A stretch of 64,000 bases of DNA, from contig JAIKZQ010000008.1 of assembly GCA_024682075.1 (NCBI GenBank), positions 1 through 64,000 on the forward strand, read 5' to 3'. The stretch comes from Lachnospiraceae bacterium (lineage in GTDB: Bacteria > Bacillota > Clostridia > Lachnospirales > Lachnospiraceae). A program made the position numbers and the translations under genes. Shown in pieces: positions 51,517 to 60,177 of this stretch (positions are counted from its first letter, which is position 1; every line of letters begins with the position of its first letter). Below the pieces are notes generated by a model, which was not told the origin of the DNA, ran no database searches, and was given only the letters and a program-made list of their open reading frames with translations.

Positions 51517-52648
51517 CAGGTCGAGAAAAGAGTGTGTCTGTGACGAGATCTCCAGACGCAGCAAAAAGAATAAGGTTTTCAGATTCTTTTCTCCCCTTAT
51601 AAAGGGGTGCTTTTTGGGCGCCCTGCGTATAAGCGAATTTTGCATGACTCATCTGATGAAGTTCGTGTTCGTGTGTACTTCGGCCCTGTGCTTCATCGCA
51701 TTTTGTTCGTTTTCTTTCCCGCTTTTCACGGGATCGGTCACCAACCTCGGCATTATTGATTTCAATGAACTTGATGAATCGATCACCCTTGCGAGCGATG
51801 ATGTCAGCACGATGACTGCGGACGAGGCGAGAGTGCTTTTTGGAAGTGACTTCAGGGGTGAGGACGGTTCTCTCTACAGCGGCTCTGTGAGCGTTAATTC
51901 GGAAGGACAGCAGGTCGTTGCGGTAAGGACCGAGGATATACTGATCGATGCCGGACTCCTTGATCCCGCAGATGACAGCGATGTAACCGGTGCAGGAGAT
52001 GCTGCCTCGGATAGTGAGCCATTACCGGATGATTATTCCATGGATTATTCCGAATATGATCTTGATTCGCTCGTGTTCGACAGAGATGACTGGAGACTCA
52101 TACTGGTAAACAAGCAGCATTCGGTCCCCGATGATTATGAATTTCCTCTCGGCAATCTGACGGCTACGGTTCAGTGTGACGAGAGAGTCATTGAAGATCT
52201 TGTGATGATGCTGAGGGATGCCAGAAATGCGGGCATGAACATCTGGATCGTGTCACCTTACAGATCCGGAGAGATTCAGGAGAATCTGTTCAATTACGAC
52301 CTCAGCAAATACATGAACTCCGGCATGAATTATTTTGATGCATATCAGCTGGCTGCAGAGGCAGTGACTCTGCCCGGCACGAGTGAGCATCAGATAGGCC
52401 TTGCTTTTGACATTGTCAATAATGAATACGCACACCTTGGCGAAGGATTCGGTGAAACCGCCGAAGGCATATGGCTTGCGGAGAACTGCTACAAGTACGG
52501 TTTCATACTCAGGTATCCTGCCGACAAGGAATACATAACGACGATAGAATATGAACCCTGGCATTTCAGGTATGTGGGCAGGGAGGCTGCGGCTTACATG
52601 ACTTTGAAAGGCCTGACACTTGAAGAATTCTGGGAGATTGTATTTTGA
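51509..52648 (+). CDS. VanY-like D-alanyl-D-alanine carboxypeptidase, membrane-anchored
   Basis: The enzyme trims D-Ala from peptidoglycan stem peptides. The 379-residue product has a basic cytoplasmic start, a membrane helix near residues 47-65 (FVFVCTSALCFIAFCSFSF), an acidic linker and the VanY peptidase domain (about 195-375). Its Zn2+ sites are SEHQIGLAFDI (SxHxxGxAxD) and EPWHFRYVG (ExxWH), and the conserved SPYRSGEIQENLF is present. Start choice is uncertain: ATG 51509 overlaps the previous stop by a few bases; upstream starts at 51491 or 51437 would overlap it more. tgt overlaps the end. Confidence 0.88.
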   Translation: MINRSRKECVCDEISRRSKKNKVFRFFSPLIKGCFLGALRISEFCMTHLMKFVFVCTSALCFIAFCSFSFPLFTGSVTNLGIIDFNELDESITLASDDVSTMTADEARVLFGSDFRGEDGSLYSGSVSVNSEGQQVVAVRTEDILIDAGLLDPADDSDVTGAGDAASDSEPLPDDYSMDYSEYDLDSLVFDRDDWRLILVNKQHSVPDDYEFPLGNLTATVQCDERVIEDLVMMLRDARNAGMNIWIVSPYRSGEIQENLFNYDLSKYMNSGMNYFDAYQLAAEAVTLPGTSEHQIGLAFDIVNNEYAHLGEGFGETAEGIWLAENCYKYGFILRYPADKEYITTIEYEPWHFRYVGREAAAYMTLKGLTLEEFWEIVF

Positions 52649-53784
52649 ATTCCACTTTTAAACTTATCAAAAAAGACGGAGAGGCCAGAAGGGGAGAGCT
52701 TGTCACGGTACACGGTACCGTACAGACTCCTCTTTTTATGAATGTCGGAACCGTCGGTGCGATAAAAGGAGCCGTATCCACCGAAGATCTCGAGAACATC
52801 GGATGTCAGGTGGAACTTTCGAACACGTACCATCTTCATGTAAGAACGGGAGATGAGCTGATCAAACGTTACGGCGGACTTCACAGATTCATGAGCTGGG
52901 AGCGCCCGATTCTGACAGATTCCGGCGGATTCCAGGTTTTTTCCCTGGCATCCATGAGGAAGATCAGGGAAGAGGGTGTCACGTTCCGCTCGCATATAGA
53001 CGGCCATAAGATCTTTATGGGACCGGAAGAGAGCATGCGCATACAGAGCAATCTCGGGTCCACGATAGCAATGGCATTTGATGAATGTCCTCCCGCCAAG
53101 GCCGACAGGTCATATGTTCTTCCTTCGGTTGAAAGGACCGAGAGATGGCTTAACAGGTGTAAGGCAGAGCTGGACAGGCTCAATTCGTTTGAAGATACCA
53201 TCAATAAGCGCCAGATCCTTTTCGGGATAAATCAGGGAGCTGTCTATAACGATATCAGGATTGAAAATGCAAAGAGAATATCGGAACTTGGCCTTGAAGG
53301 CTATGCGATCGGAGGACTTGCAGTCGGTGAGACACATGAGGAAATGTATGATGTCATCGAAAACACTACGCCTTTTCTTCCTGCTGACAGACCCAGATAT
53401 CTGATGGGCGTGGGAACACCCGTAAATATCCTTGAGGCCGTTGAACGTGGGATAGACATGTTCGACTGCGTGTATCCTTCAAGGAACGGGCGTCACGGTC
53501 ATCTGTATACCCATCACGGCAAGATCAACATTAATAATGCCAAATATGCCGAGGATGACAGGCCGATAGAGGAAGGCTGCGGATGTCCCGCATGCAGGAG
53601 ATACTCGAGGGCTTATATAAGACACCTTCACAAATCCGGTGAAATGCTGGGTCTGAGGCTGTGCGTTCTTCATAATCTGTATTTTTACAATCACCTGATG
53701 GAAGAGATCAGGAATGCGATCGATGAAGAAAGATTTTCGTCATTTAAGTCCGAATTGATATATAATATGTCCAAGACCGATTAA
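52645..53784 (+). CDS. tgt: tRNA-guanine transglycosylase
   Basis: Tgt exchanges guanine-34 for preQ1 in queuosine tRNAs. The 379-residue protein has TDSGGFQVFSLASMRKI with the catalytic Asp, GGLAVGET, the FDCVYPSRNGRHG nucleophile region, and the Zn2+ site CGCPACRRYSRAYIRHLHKSGE with the following His. The start is TTG, coupled to the previous stop (TTGA) with GGGAG 9 bases upstream. No queuosine biosynthesis genes are next to it. Confidence 0.96.
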   Translation: MNSTFKLIKKDGEARRGELVTVHGTVQTPLFMNVGTVGAIKGAVSTEDLENIGCQVELSNTYHLHVRTGDELIKRYGGLHRFMSWERPILTDSGGFQVFSLASMRKIREEGVTFRSHIDGHKIFMGPEESMRIQSNLGSTIAMAFDECPPAKADRSYVLPSVERTERWLNRCKAELDRLNSFEDTINKRQILFGINQGAVYNDIRIENAKRISELGLEGYAIGGLAVGETHEEMYDVIENTTPFLPADRPRYLMGVGTPVNILEAVERGIDMFDCVYPSRNGRHGHLYTHHGKININNAKYAEDDRPIEEGCGCPACRRYSRAYIRHLHKSGEMLGLRLCVLHNLYFYNHLMEEIRNAIDEERFSSFKSELIYNMSKTD

Positions 53785-53805
53785 CAAAATACAGGAGGTA
53801 TGAGA

Positions 53806-54666
53806 ATGGGAATCAAAAAAATACTTATTTCACTTGCTTCCGCGTTTGCACTTGTCATGGGAGTCTTTACCCTGAATGTGCAGGCTGCTCCGACCACGAT
53901 GGCTGACGGAAATGTGTTCGATCCCGTGTATTATGCACAGAACAATCCCGATGTCGTTAGCGTGTTCGGCAACCGGACCGACATGCTTTATCTTCACTAT
54001 TGTCTCTTCGGAAAGAATGAAGGAAGACTTCCCTATGCTTCGGGATCGAGCACTCCTTCTTCGAGCGACGGATTTGATGCGGCTTATTATGCGGCTAAAT
54101 ATCCCGATGTCGTGAGCGTTCTCGGATCCGATCCCAACATGCTCAGATTCCATTATGATAATTTCGGAAGAAATGAAGGAAGATATGCAAATGCCGCTCA
54201 GGAAGCAGCAGCTGCAGGATCTTCTTCACAGGGTTCATCTTCACAGGGCTCTTCACAGCAGAGCACACCACAGCAGACTACCGCTTCTTCAGGCAGTTCC
54301 TACGAGATGCAGGTTCTTGATCTTGTAAATGCAGAGCGTGCAAGATACGGCCTTTCTCCCCTTAGCTGGGATGCTTCCAATCTTGCTCCCGGAGCTTCTG
54401 TCCGTGCCGTTGAGATCTCTACATATTTCTCACACACAAGACCCGACGGAAGCAGCTGTTTCACAGCAGTATCCAATCCCGGATGCCTTGGTGAGAATAT
54501 TGCTGCAGGATACGGTTCGCCTCAGGCGGTCATGGATGGATGGATGAACAGCCCCGGACACAGGTCCAATATCCTTGATCCCGACTTCCACAAGCTTGGA
54601 GTAGGTTATTACTATGCACCCGGTACCATGTACGGATCCTACTGGGTTCAGATGTTCTCGTCATAA
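53806..54666 (+). CDS. Secreted CAP (SCP/PR-1) domain protein with two tandem repeats
   Basis: The 286-residue protein has a signal peptide (1 to about 29, ending NVQAA), then two repeats of about 40 residues (FDPVYYAQNNPDVVSVFG... and FDAAYYAAKYPDVVSVLG..., each ending HY-x4-FG-x-NEGR), a Ser/Gln-rich linker and a CAP domain (about 165-286) with LDLVNAERARYGLSPLSWD, SHTRPDGSSCFT, LGENIAAGYGSPQAVMDGWMNSPGHRSNILDP. Bacterial CAP proteins are secreted and of varied function. AGGAGG is 7 bases before ATG 53806. It follows tgt closely and has its own terminator. Confidence 0.92.
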   Translation: MGIKKILISLASAFALVMGVFTLNVQAAPTTMADGNVFDPVYYAQNNPDVVSVFGNRTDMLYLHYCLFGKNEGRLPYASGSSTPSSSDGFDAAYYAAKYPDVVSVLGSDPNMLRFHYDNFGRNEGRYANAAQEAAAAGSSSQGSSSQGSSQQSTPQQTTASSGSSYEMQVLDLVNAERARYGLSPLSWDASNLAPGASVRAVEISTYFSHTRPDGSSCFTAVSNPGCLGENIAAGYGSPQAVMDGWMNSPGHRSNILDPDFHKLGVGYYYAPGTMYGSYWVQMFSS

Positions 54667-54682
54667 GACTAATGCTTTGATG

Positions 54683-54712
54683 CGCCGGAGAGATGATCTC
54701 CGGCGTTTTTTT
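54683..54712 (+). terminator. Rho-independent terminator of the CAP gene
   Basis: CGCCGGAGA (54683-54691) pairs with TCTCCGGCG (54697-54705), followed by a run of T. Confidence 0.93.
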
Positions 54713-54722
54713 AATTTTTTAT

Positions 54723-54751
54723 TTGTACTTTATCCTATTATCGTGTATCAT
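54723..54751 (+). promoter_or_regulatory. Sigma-A promoter of yajC
   Basis: TTGTAC (54723-54728), a 17-base spacer and TATCAT (54746-54751) lie about 55 bases before the yajC ATG. Confidence 0.55.
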
Positions 54752-54808
54752 CAATAAAGTGTGTAAGAATGATAAACATTCTGAAATTGTTATTTGGAGG
54801 TTTTTGTA

Positions 54809-55165
54809 ATGAATTTTCTGCTCATGACAAGTGAGGAGGCTGCAGCTTCAGCCACCGGTTCACTGGTTTCCATGGTTGTTATTTACGGTGTTCTTATCTT
54901 TGCACTCTGGTTCTTTTTCATGAGACCGCAGAGCAAGGAGAGAAAGAAGACTCAGGAGATGTTGTCAAATCTTGAGAACGGTGACATTGTCTGCACCACT
55001 TCCGGATTCTACGGCACGATCATCGACATTCAGGATGACATGGTCATTGTCGAGTTCGGTAATAACCGTAACTGCCGTATTCCCATGGAGAAGGCTGCCA
55101 TCTCCAAGGTTGAAAAGCCCGGACAGGCAACCGCTTCCGATTCCGACAAGGATTCCAAAAAATGA
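54809..55165 (+). CDS. yajC: Preprotein translocase subunit YajC
   Basis: YajC is an accessory single-span subunit of the Sec holotranslocon. The 118-residue protein has a membrane helix (about 19-37, VVIYGVLIFALWFFFM), the RPQSKERKK motif at its cytoplasmic end and the short beta domain with LENGDIVCTTSGFYGTI. GGAGG lies 8 bases before ATG 54809. It is a single-gene unit here, with secD/secF not in the window. A strong terminator follows. Confidence 0.95.
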   Translation: MNFLLMTSEEAAASATGSLVSMVVIYGVLIFALWFFFMRPQSKERKKTQEMLSNLENGDIVCTTSGFYGTIIDIQDDMVIVEFGNNRNCRIPMEKAAISKVEKPGQATASDSDKDSKK

Positions 55166-55190
55166 TCCGATTCTCATAAGCTTACTCTAA

Positions 55191-55219
55191 GACGCCGCAA
55201 GTCTGCGGCGTCTTTTTTT
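55191..55219 (+). terminator. Rho-independent terminator of yajC
   Basis: GACGCCGCA (55191-55199) pairs with TGCGGCGTC (55204-55212), then seven T residues. Confidence 0.94.
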
Positions 55220-55525
55220 CGAGGGAATACAAGTGGGCGGTTCCCCGGTTTCCCTGATAACAGCCTCAACGGCATGAGGGGATATGTTTTTTGAGTTTAA
55301 AGCGAGCTTAGTGTTTCTTAATGAATGCTTGATAGACCAGTGGAGCCGAGCCCGGACGGCGAGGCTAGCTTGAAAGTATACACGGATGTATCCTCTCGAG
55401 CGACACGTAAACAGATAAAATACCTGACGCATTCATTTAGAAACACTTAGCGAACGATTCACGATAAAAACATATCCCCCCATGACGAGAGGCGGCATAG
55501 AAAGAAAACCTCGAAAATGCCCCCT
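55213..55525. repeat. Structured inverted-repeat element, copy B
   Basis: This fills most of the 451-base gap between yajC and leuB. The inner arms (about 55281-55328 and 55428-55477) pair over some 48 bases: GATATGTTTTTTGAG, AGCGAGCTTAGTGTTTCTT and AATGAATGC on the left, with complements on the right. The outer parts are less regular. Hairpin 1: AGCC-GA-GCC (55344-55352) with GGC-GA-GGCT (55358-55366), loop CGGAC. Hairpin 2: GTATACA (55376-55382) with TGTATCC (55387-55393), loop CGGA, one mismatch. The core (55281-55476) aligns with copy A at 3.1 kb, including ACCAGTGG before hairpin 1 and GAGCGACACGTA after hairpin 2. No long reading frame lies in it. Confidence 0.8.
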
Positions 55526-55549
55526 TGTTCAAAAACGTATATTAGAACC

Positions 55550-55602
55550 TTGAAAATACAAAATTAATCATATAAAGTAGAAATGTCGCACTTTTGCGAC
55601 AT
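55550..55602 (+). promoter_or_regulatory. leuB promoter and 5' hairpin
   Basis: TTGAAA (55550-55555), 17 bases and TAAAGT (55573-55578) form a probable promoter. Next comes an 8-bp perfect hairpin, ATGTCGCA-CTTT-TGCGACAT (55583-55602), directly before the ribosome site CAGGAGG. The mRNA would begin at the foot of the hairpin. Confidence 0.55.
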
Positions 55603-55616
55603 CAGGAGGTGCTTTT

Positions 55617-56702
55617 ATGAAGCTTAATATCGTATGCATTCCCGGTGACGGGATAGGACCTGAAATAGTTGCTCAGGCCAAGAAGGTACTTGAAAAGGTT
55701 GCATCCGTTTACGGTCATGAGATGGTCTTTACCGACATTCTCATGGGAGGTGCTTCAATAGATGCCTGCGGTGAGCCGCTCACTCAGGAAGCAATAGATA
55801 CCGCAAAGGCTGCAGATGCCGTACTTATGGGATCCATTGGCGGAAATACCACAACCAGTCCCTGGTATAAGCTTCCTCCCGAGAAGAGACCCGAAGCCGG
55901 ACTCCTTAAGATCAGGAAGGAACTCGGCCTGTTTGCAAACCTTCGTCCCGCTTATCTGTTCCCCGAACTTGCAGATGCATGTCCTCTTGCGGGTGAGACA
56001 GCCGGCAAGGGATTCGATCTTCTCATAATGAGAGAACTCACAGGCGGACTGTATTTCGGCGCCAGACATACAGAGGTTGTTGACGGTCTTCGTACTGCCG
56101 TTGATACCCTTACATATAATGAAGAAGAGATAAGACGAATTGCCATCAAGGCATTTGAGGCTGCAAGAAAGAGAAAGAAGAAAGTGACCAGCGTCGATAA
56201 GGCCAATGTACTTGATTCTTCCAGACTCTGGAGAGCCGTGACCGCAGAGGTTGCAGCTGATTATCCCGATGTCGAGCTTGAGAACATGCTCGTCGATAAC
56301 TGCGCTATGCAGCTTGTCAAGGACCCTGCACAGTTTGACGTGGTCCTCACCGAGAACATGTTCGGCGACATTCTTTCTGATGAAGCCAGCATGATCACCG
56401 GCTCGATAGGAATGCTCTCATCAGCATCACTCAACGAGACCAAGTTCGGACTGTATGAGCCCAGCCACGGGTCCGCACCCGACATTGCCGGGATGGACAT
56501 AGCAAATCCCATCGCCACAGTCCTTTCCGCAGCAATGATGCTTAAATATTCATTCGACCTTAACAAGGAAGGCGATGCCATTGAGGCAGCAGTGAAGCAG
56601 GTGCTTAAGGACGGGTTCCGCACCGGAGACATCTTCTCGGAAGGATGCACCAAGGTCGGATGTACTCAGATGGGTGATCTTATCGCCGAGAGAATTAAGT
56701 AA
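55617..56702 (+). CDS. leuB: 3-isopropylmalate dehydrogenase
   Basis: LeuB oxidises 3-isopropylmalate with NAD+ in leucine synthesis. The 361 residues include [67 protein letters not shown] and [25 protein letters not shown] precedes the ATG by 7 bases. It is the first gene of leuB-ilvD-ilvB, so leucine, isoleucine and valine synthesis are joined; leuA, leuCD and ilvC are not in the window. Confidence 0.97.
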   Translation: MKLNIVCIPGDGIGPEIVAQAKKVLEKVASVYGHEMVFTDILMGGASIDACGEPLTQEAIDTAKAADAVLMGSIGGNTTTSPWYKLPPEKRPEAGLLKIRKELGLFANLRPAYLFPELADACPLAGETAGKGFDLLIMRELTGGLYFGARHTEVVDGLRTAVDTLTYNEEEIRRIAIKAFEAARKRKKKVTSVDKANVLDSSRLWRAVTAEVAADYPDVELENMLVDNCAMQLVKDPAQFDVVLTENMFGDILSDEASMITGSIGMLSSASLNETKFGLYEPSHGSAPDIAGMDIANPIATVLSAAMMLKYSFDLNKEGDAIEAAVKQVLKDGFRTGDIFSEGCTKVGCTQMGDLIAERIK

Positions 56703-56748
56703 TTGGAATATAGAAAATAAACCATGGAAAAACGAAAGGAAGAAAGCC

Positions 56749-58419
56749 ATGAGAAGTGATTCTGTAAAGGTCGGAGACGCACAGGCGCCTCACAGAAGTC
56801 TGTTCAACGCACTTGGATTTACCGAGGAGGAGAGAAAACGTCCCCTTATCGGTATTGTTACTTCATATAATGAAATTGTTCCCGGACACATGAACCTCGA
56901 CAAGATTGCTGAGGCAGTTAAGCTCGGTGTAGCAATGGCAGGCGGCACTCCCGTTCTTTTCCCTGCGATCGCTGTATGTGACGGAATAGCAATGGGTCAC
57001 ATCGGAATGAAGTACAGCCTTGTTACCAGGGACCTCATTGCGGATTCCACCGAGTGCATGGCAATGGCTCACGGTTTTGACGGACTTGTCTGCATTCCCA
57101 ACTGTGACAAGAACGTTCCCGGACTTCTGATGGCTGCTGCTCGTGTTAATATTCCTACCGTATTTGTTTCGGGCGGTCCCATGCTCGCAGGACGCGTAAA
57201 CGGATGCAAGAGAAGCCTTTCCTCAATGTTTGAGGCAGTCGGAACCTATGCTGCAGGCAACATGACCAGGGAAGAACTCACAGAGTTCGAAGAGAAGGTA
57301 TGTCCTACATGCGGATCCTGCTCCGGAATGTATACCGCCAATTCCATGAACTGCCTGACCGAAGCTATCGGAATGGGTCTTAAGGGCAATGGAACCATCC
57401 CTGCAGTTTATTCAGAGAGGATCAGACTTGCCAAGCATGCCGGAATGAAGATCATGGAGCTTGTTGAAAAGAACATCTGCCCCAGAGACATCATGACCGC
57501 AGATGCATTCAAGAATGCCCTTACCGTCGACATGGCACTCGGATGCTCCACCAATACAATGCTCCATATCCCTGCTATCGCAAAAGAGGCAGGCGTTGAA
57601 CTTAACATGGAAATGGTCAATGAGCTTTCCGCAAAGACTCCGAACCTCTGCCACCTTGCACCTGCAGGTCCTACCTACATGGAAGATCTTAACGAGGCAG
57701 GCGGCGTCTATGCCGTGATGAATGAACTCTCCAAGAAGGGGCTCATCGAAGAAGGCTGCATGACCGTAAATGCAACAACCATCGGTGAAAACATCAAGAA
57801 TGTCGTAAACCGTGACCCCGAAGTCATCCGTCCCATCGACAACCCTTACATGGCAACAGGAGGAATCGCAGTCCTCAAGGGCAACCTTGCTCCCGATACC
57901 GGTGTTGTCAAGCAGTCCGCAGTCGTTCCCGAAATGCTTGTTCACGAAGGACCCGCAAGAGTGTTTGATTGTGAGGAAGATGCCATCGCAGCCATCAAAG
58001 GCGGCAAGATCGTGGCCGGAGACGTGGTCGTCATCAGATATGAAGGACCTAAGGGAGGTCCCGGCATGAGAGAGATGCTCAATCCCACATCCGCAATCGC
58101 AGGAATGGGACTCGGTTCATCCGTTGCTCTCATCACAGACGGAAGATTCTCGGGTGCTTCAAGAGGAGCCTCAATAGGCCATGTATCACCGGAAGCAGCT
58201 GTAGGCGGACCTATCGCACTTGTCAAGGAAGGTGATATCATCTCGATTGACATTCCCGCAAGAAAGCTTGATGTCAAGGTTTCCGATGAGGAGATGGAAG
58301 AGCGCCGCAAGGCATGGACTCCCAGAGAGCCCAAGGTCAATACCGGATATCTTGCAAGATACAGAGAGCTTGTTACCAGCGGAAACCGTGGCGCAGTTCT
58401 TGAGATTCCCCGCAAGTGA
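56749..58419 (+). CDS. ilvD: Dihydroxy-acid dehydratase
   Basis: IlvD is the Fe-S enzyme that dehydrates 2,3-dihydroxy acids in isoleucine/valine synthesis. The 556 residues include [27 protein letters not shown] and [24 protein letters not shown] (cluster cysteines), and the C-terminal [25 protein letters not shown] 56749 has AAAGGAAG upstream; the longer reading to 56674 lies in leuB's 3' end. Confidence 0.97.
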   Translation: MRSDSVKVGDAQAPHRSLFNALGFTEEERKRPLIGIVTSYNEIVPGHMNLDKIAEAVKLGVAMAGGTPVLFPAIAVCDGIAMGHIGMKYSLVTRDLIADSTECMAMAHGFDGLVCIPNCDKNVPGLLMAAARVNIPTVFVSGGPMLAGRVNGCKRSLSSMFEAVGTYAAGNMTREELTEFEEKVCPTCGSCSGMYTANSMNCLTEAIGMGLKGNGTIPAVYSERIRLAKHAGMKIMELVEKNICPRDIMTADAFKNALTVDMALGCSTNTMLHIPAIAKEAGVELNMEMVNELSAKTPNLCHLAPAGPTYMEDLNEAGGVYAVMNELSKKGLIEEGCMTVNATTIGENIKNVVNRDPEVIRPIDNPYMATGGIAVLKGNLAPDTGVVKQSAVVPEMLVHEGPARVFDCEEDAIAAIKGGKIVAGDVVVIRYEGPKGGPGMREMLNPTSAIAGMGLGSSVALITDGRFSGASRGASIGHVSPEAAVGGPIALVKEGDIISIDIPARKLDVKVSDEEMEERRKAWTPREPKVNTGYLARYRELVTSGNRGAVLEIPRK

Positions 58420-58494
58420 TATCATATGTACCGAGCTTCGAATATGTTAATGCATTCGGTTTTTATGCATAAAAAGTTTTAGGAGAAATTCGCA

Positions 58495-60171
58495 ATGGAA
58501 ATGAACGGATCAGAAATAGTAGTTGCCTGTCTGAAAGAACAGGGAGTTGATACTGTCTTCGGTTATCCGGGTGGTACCATACTCAATATTTATGATGCAC
58601 TTTATAAGCATCAGGATGAGATCAGACATGTACTCACTTCACATGAACAGGGAGCTGCACATGCAGCTGACGGTTATGCAAGGGCTACCGGCAAGGTCGG
58701 AGTTGTCATGGCCACATCAGGCCCCGGAGCAACAAATCTTGTTACCGGAATTGCTACTGCTTACATGGATTCCGTTCCTTTGGTTGCAATTACCGCTAAT
58801 GTTAATCTTCCCCTTCTCGGAAAAGACACATTCCAGGAGATAGACATTGCCGGCGTTACCATGCCCATAACCAAGCATGGATTCATAGTCAAGAATGTAA
58901 GCGATCTTGCGCCTACCATCAGAAAAGCTTTCAAGATCGCCAAGACCGGCCGTCCCGGACCTGTGCTTGTCGACATCACGAAGGATGTCACGGCAGCAGT
59001 TACGGATTATGAGGCAGTTAATCCCGCAGAACCCGAAAAGACTGTTTCTTTTTCCGACAAGGATCTTAATGATGTTGCTGAGATGCTTTGCAAGGCCAAG
59101 AAGCCTTTCATCTATGTCGGTGGAGGAGCGATCATCTCCGGCGCATCCGAGGAAGTGGGAGAACTTGCCGATCTTCTTGATGCACCCGTATGTGATACCC
59201 TCATGGGCAAGGGTGCGTTTGACGGCAATTCCAAGAGATATACCGGCATGATCGGAATGCATGGTACCAAGGCTTCCAATCTCGGAGTTACCGAATGTGA
59301 TCTTCTCATCGCACTCGGTGCCAGATTCTCCGACAGGGTTACCGGTAATCCCAAAAAATTCGCCGAGAATGCCAAGATCGTTCACATTGATGTTGATGCT
59401 GCCGAGATCAACAAGAACATTCATGTTGATGCATGTCTTGTCGGTGATCTTAAGCTTACCCTTAAGGCTCTCAATCCTCTCATCACGAAGCAGAATCATT
59501 CCGAATGGATGAATCACATTGAGGAACTTAAGAATAAGTATCCTCTCGGATATGATGACAGTCAGCTTTCATGTCCTTACATCATCTCCGAACTTGACAG
59601 AGTAACGGAAGGAAAGGCAATCGTAACGACCGACGTCGGTCAGCATCAGATGTGGGCCGCGCAGTATTATCACTATACCAAGCCCAGGACCTTCCTTTCA
59701 TCCGGCGGACTCGGAACAATGGGATACGGGCTCGGTGCATGCATAGGTGCACAGGTCGGACGCCCTGATGAGATCTGCGTGAACATCGCGGGTGACGGAT
59801 GCTTCAGGATGAACATGAATGAGCTTGCTACCGCATCCAGATACAATATTCCCATCATCGAGATCGTCATAAACAATCATGTTCTTGGTATGGTAAGACA
59901 GTGGCAGACTCTTTTCTACGGCAAGAGATATTCCCAGACAGTACTTAACGATGCGGTTGATTTCTGCAAGGTTGCAGAAGGACTCGGATGCAAGGCCATA
60001 AAAGTCACTAAAAAAGAAGAGATCGGACCTGCACTTGAAGAAGCCATCGCAGCCAAAGCACCTGTTCTGATCGAGTGCATCATCCCTGAGGATGACAAGG
60101 TGTTCCCCATGGTTCCCGCAGGAGCGCCTTTAAGCGAAGTGTTCGATGAGAAGGATATGAAAGAAGAATGA
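58495..60171 (+). CDS. ilvB: Acetolactate synthase, large (catalytic) subunit
   Basis: This TPP- and FAD-dependent enzyme condenses pyruvate (or pyruvate and 2-oxobutyrate) in branched-chain amino acid synthesis. The 558 residues show the N-terminal GYPGGTILNIYDAL, the catalytic Glu in THEQ-like SHEQGAAHAADGYARATGKVG, QEIDIAGVTMPITKH, and the TPP motif AGDGCFRMNMNELATASRYNIPIIEIVINNH. Biosynthetic type (not catabolic AlsS) is indicated by FAD-domain segments and context. No small regulatory subunit (ilvN) follows; an L,D-transpeptidase begins 6 bases later. AGGAGA lies before the ATG. Confidence 0.96.
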   Translation: MEMNGSEIVVACLKEQGVDTVFGYPGGTILNIYDALYKHQDEIRHVLTSHEQGAAHAADGYARATGKVGVVMATSGPGATNLVTGIATAYMDSVPLVAITANVNLPLLGKDTFQEIDIAGVTMPITKHGFIVKNVSDLAPTIRKAFKIAKTGRPGPVLVDITKDVTAAVTDYEAVNPAEPEKTVSFSDKDLNDVAEMLCKAKKPFIYVGGGAIISGASEEVGELADLLDAPVCDTLMGKGAFDGNSKRYTGMIGMHGTKASNLGVTECDLLIALGARFSDRVTGNPKKFAENAKIVHIDVDAAEINKNIHVDACLVGDLKLTLKALNPLITKQNHSEWMNHIEELKNKYPLGYDDSQLSCPYIISELDRVTEGKAIVTTDVGQHQMWAAQYYHYTKPRTFLSSGGLGTMGYGLGACIGAQVGRPDEICVNIAGDGCFRMNMNELATASRYNIPIIEIVINNHVLGMVRQWQTLFYGKRYSQTVLNDAVDFCKVAEGLGCKAIKVTKKEEIGPALEEAIAAKAPVLIECIIPEDDKVFPMVPAGAPLSEVFDEKDMKEE

Positions 60172-60177
60172 TGTCCC

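Noticed and set aside
55166..55616. T-box or leucine leader peptide before leuB
   Set aside because: No T-box core, no leucine-codon run in a short frame and no terminator before leuB; only the 8-bp hairpin is seen. The ilvD and ilvB gaps (46 and 75 bases) are also too short.
58717..59517. 266-codon minus-strand frame over ilvB
   Set aside because: It lies opposite conserved acetolactate synthase sequence and lacks a start signal.
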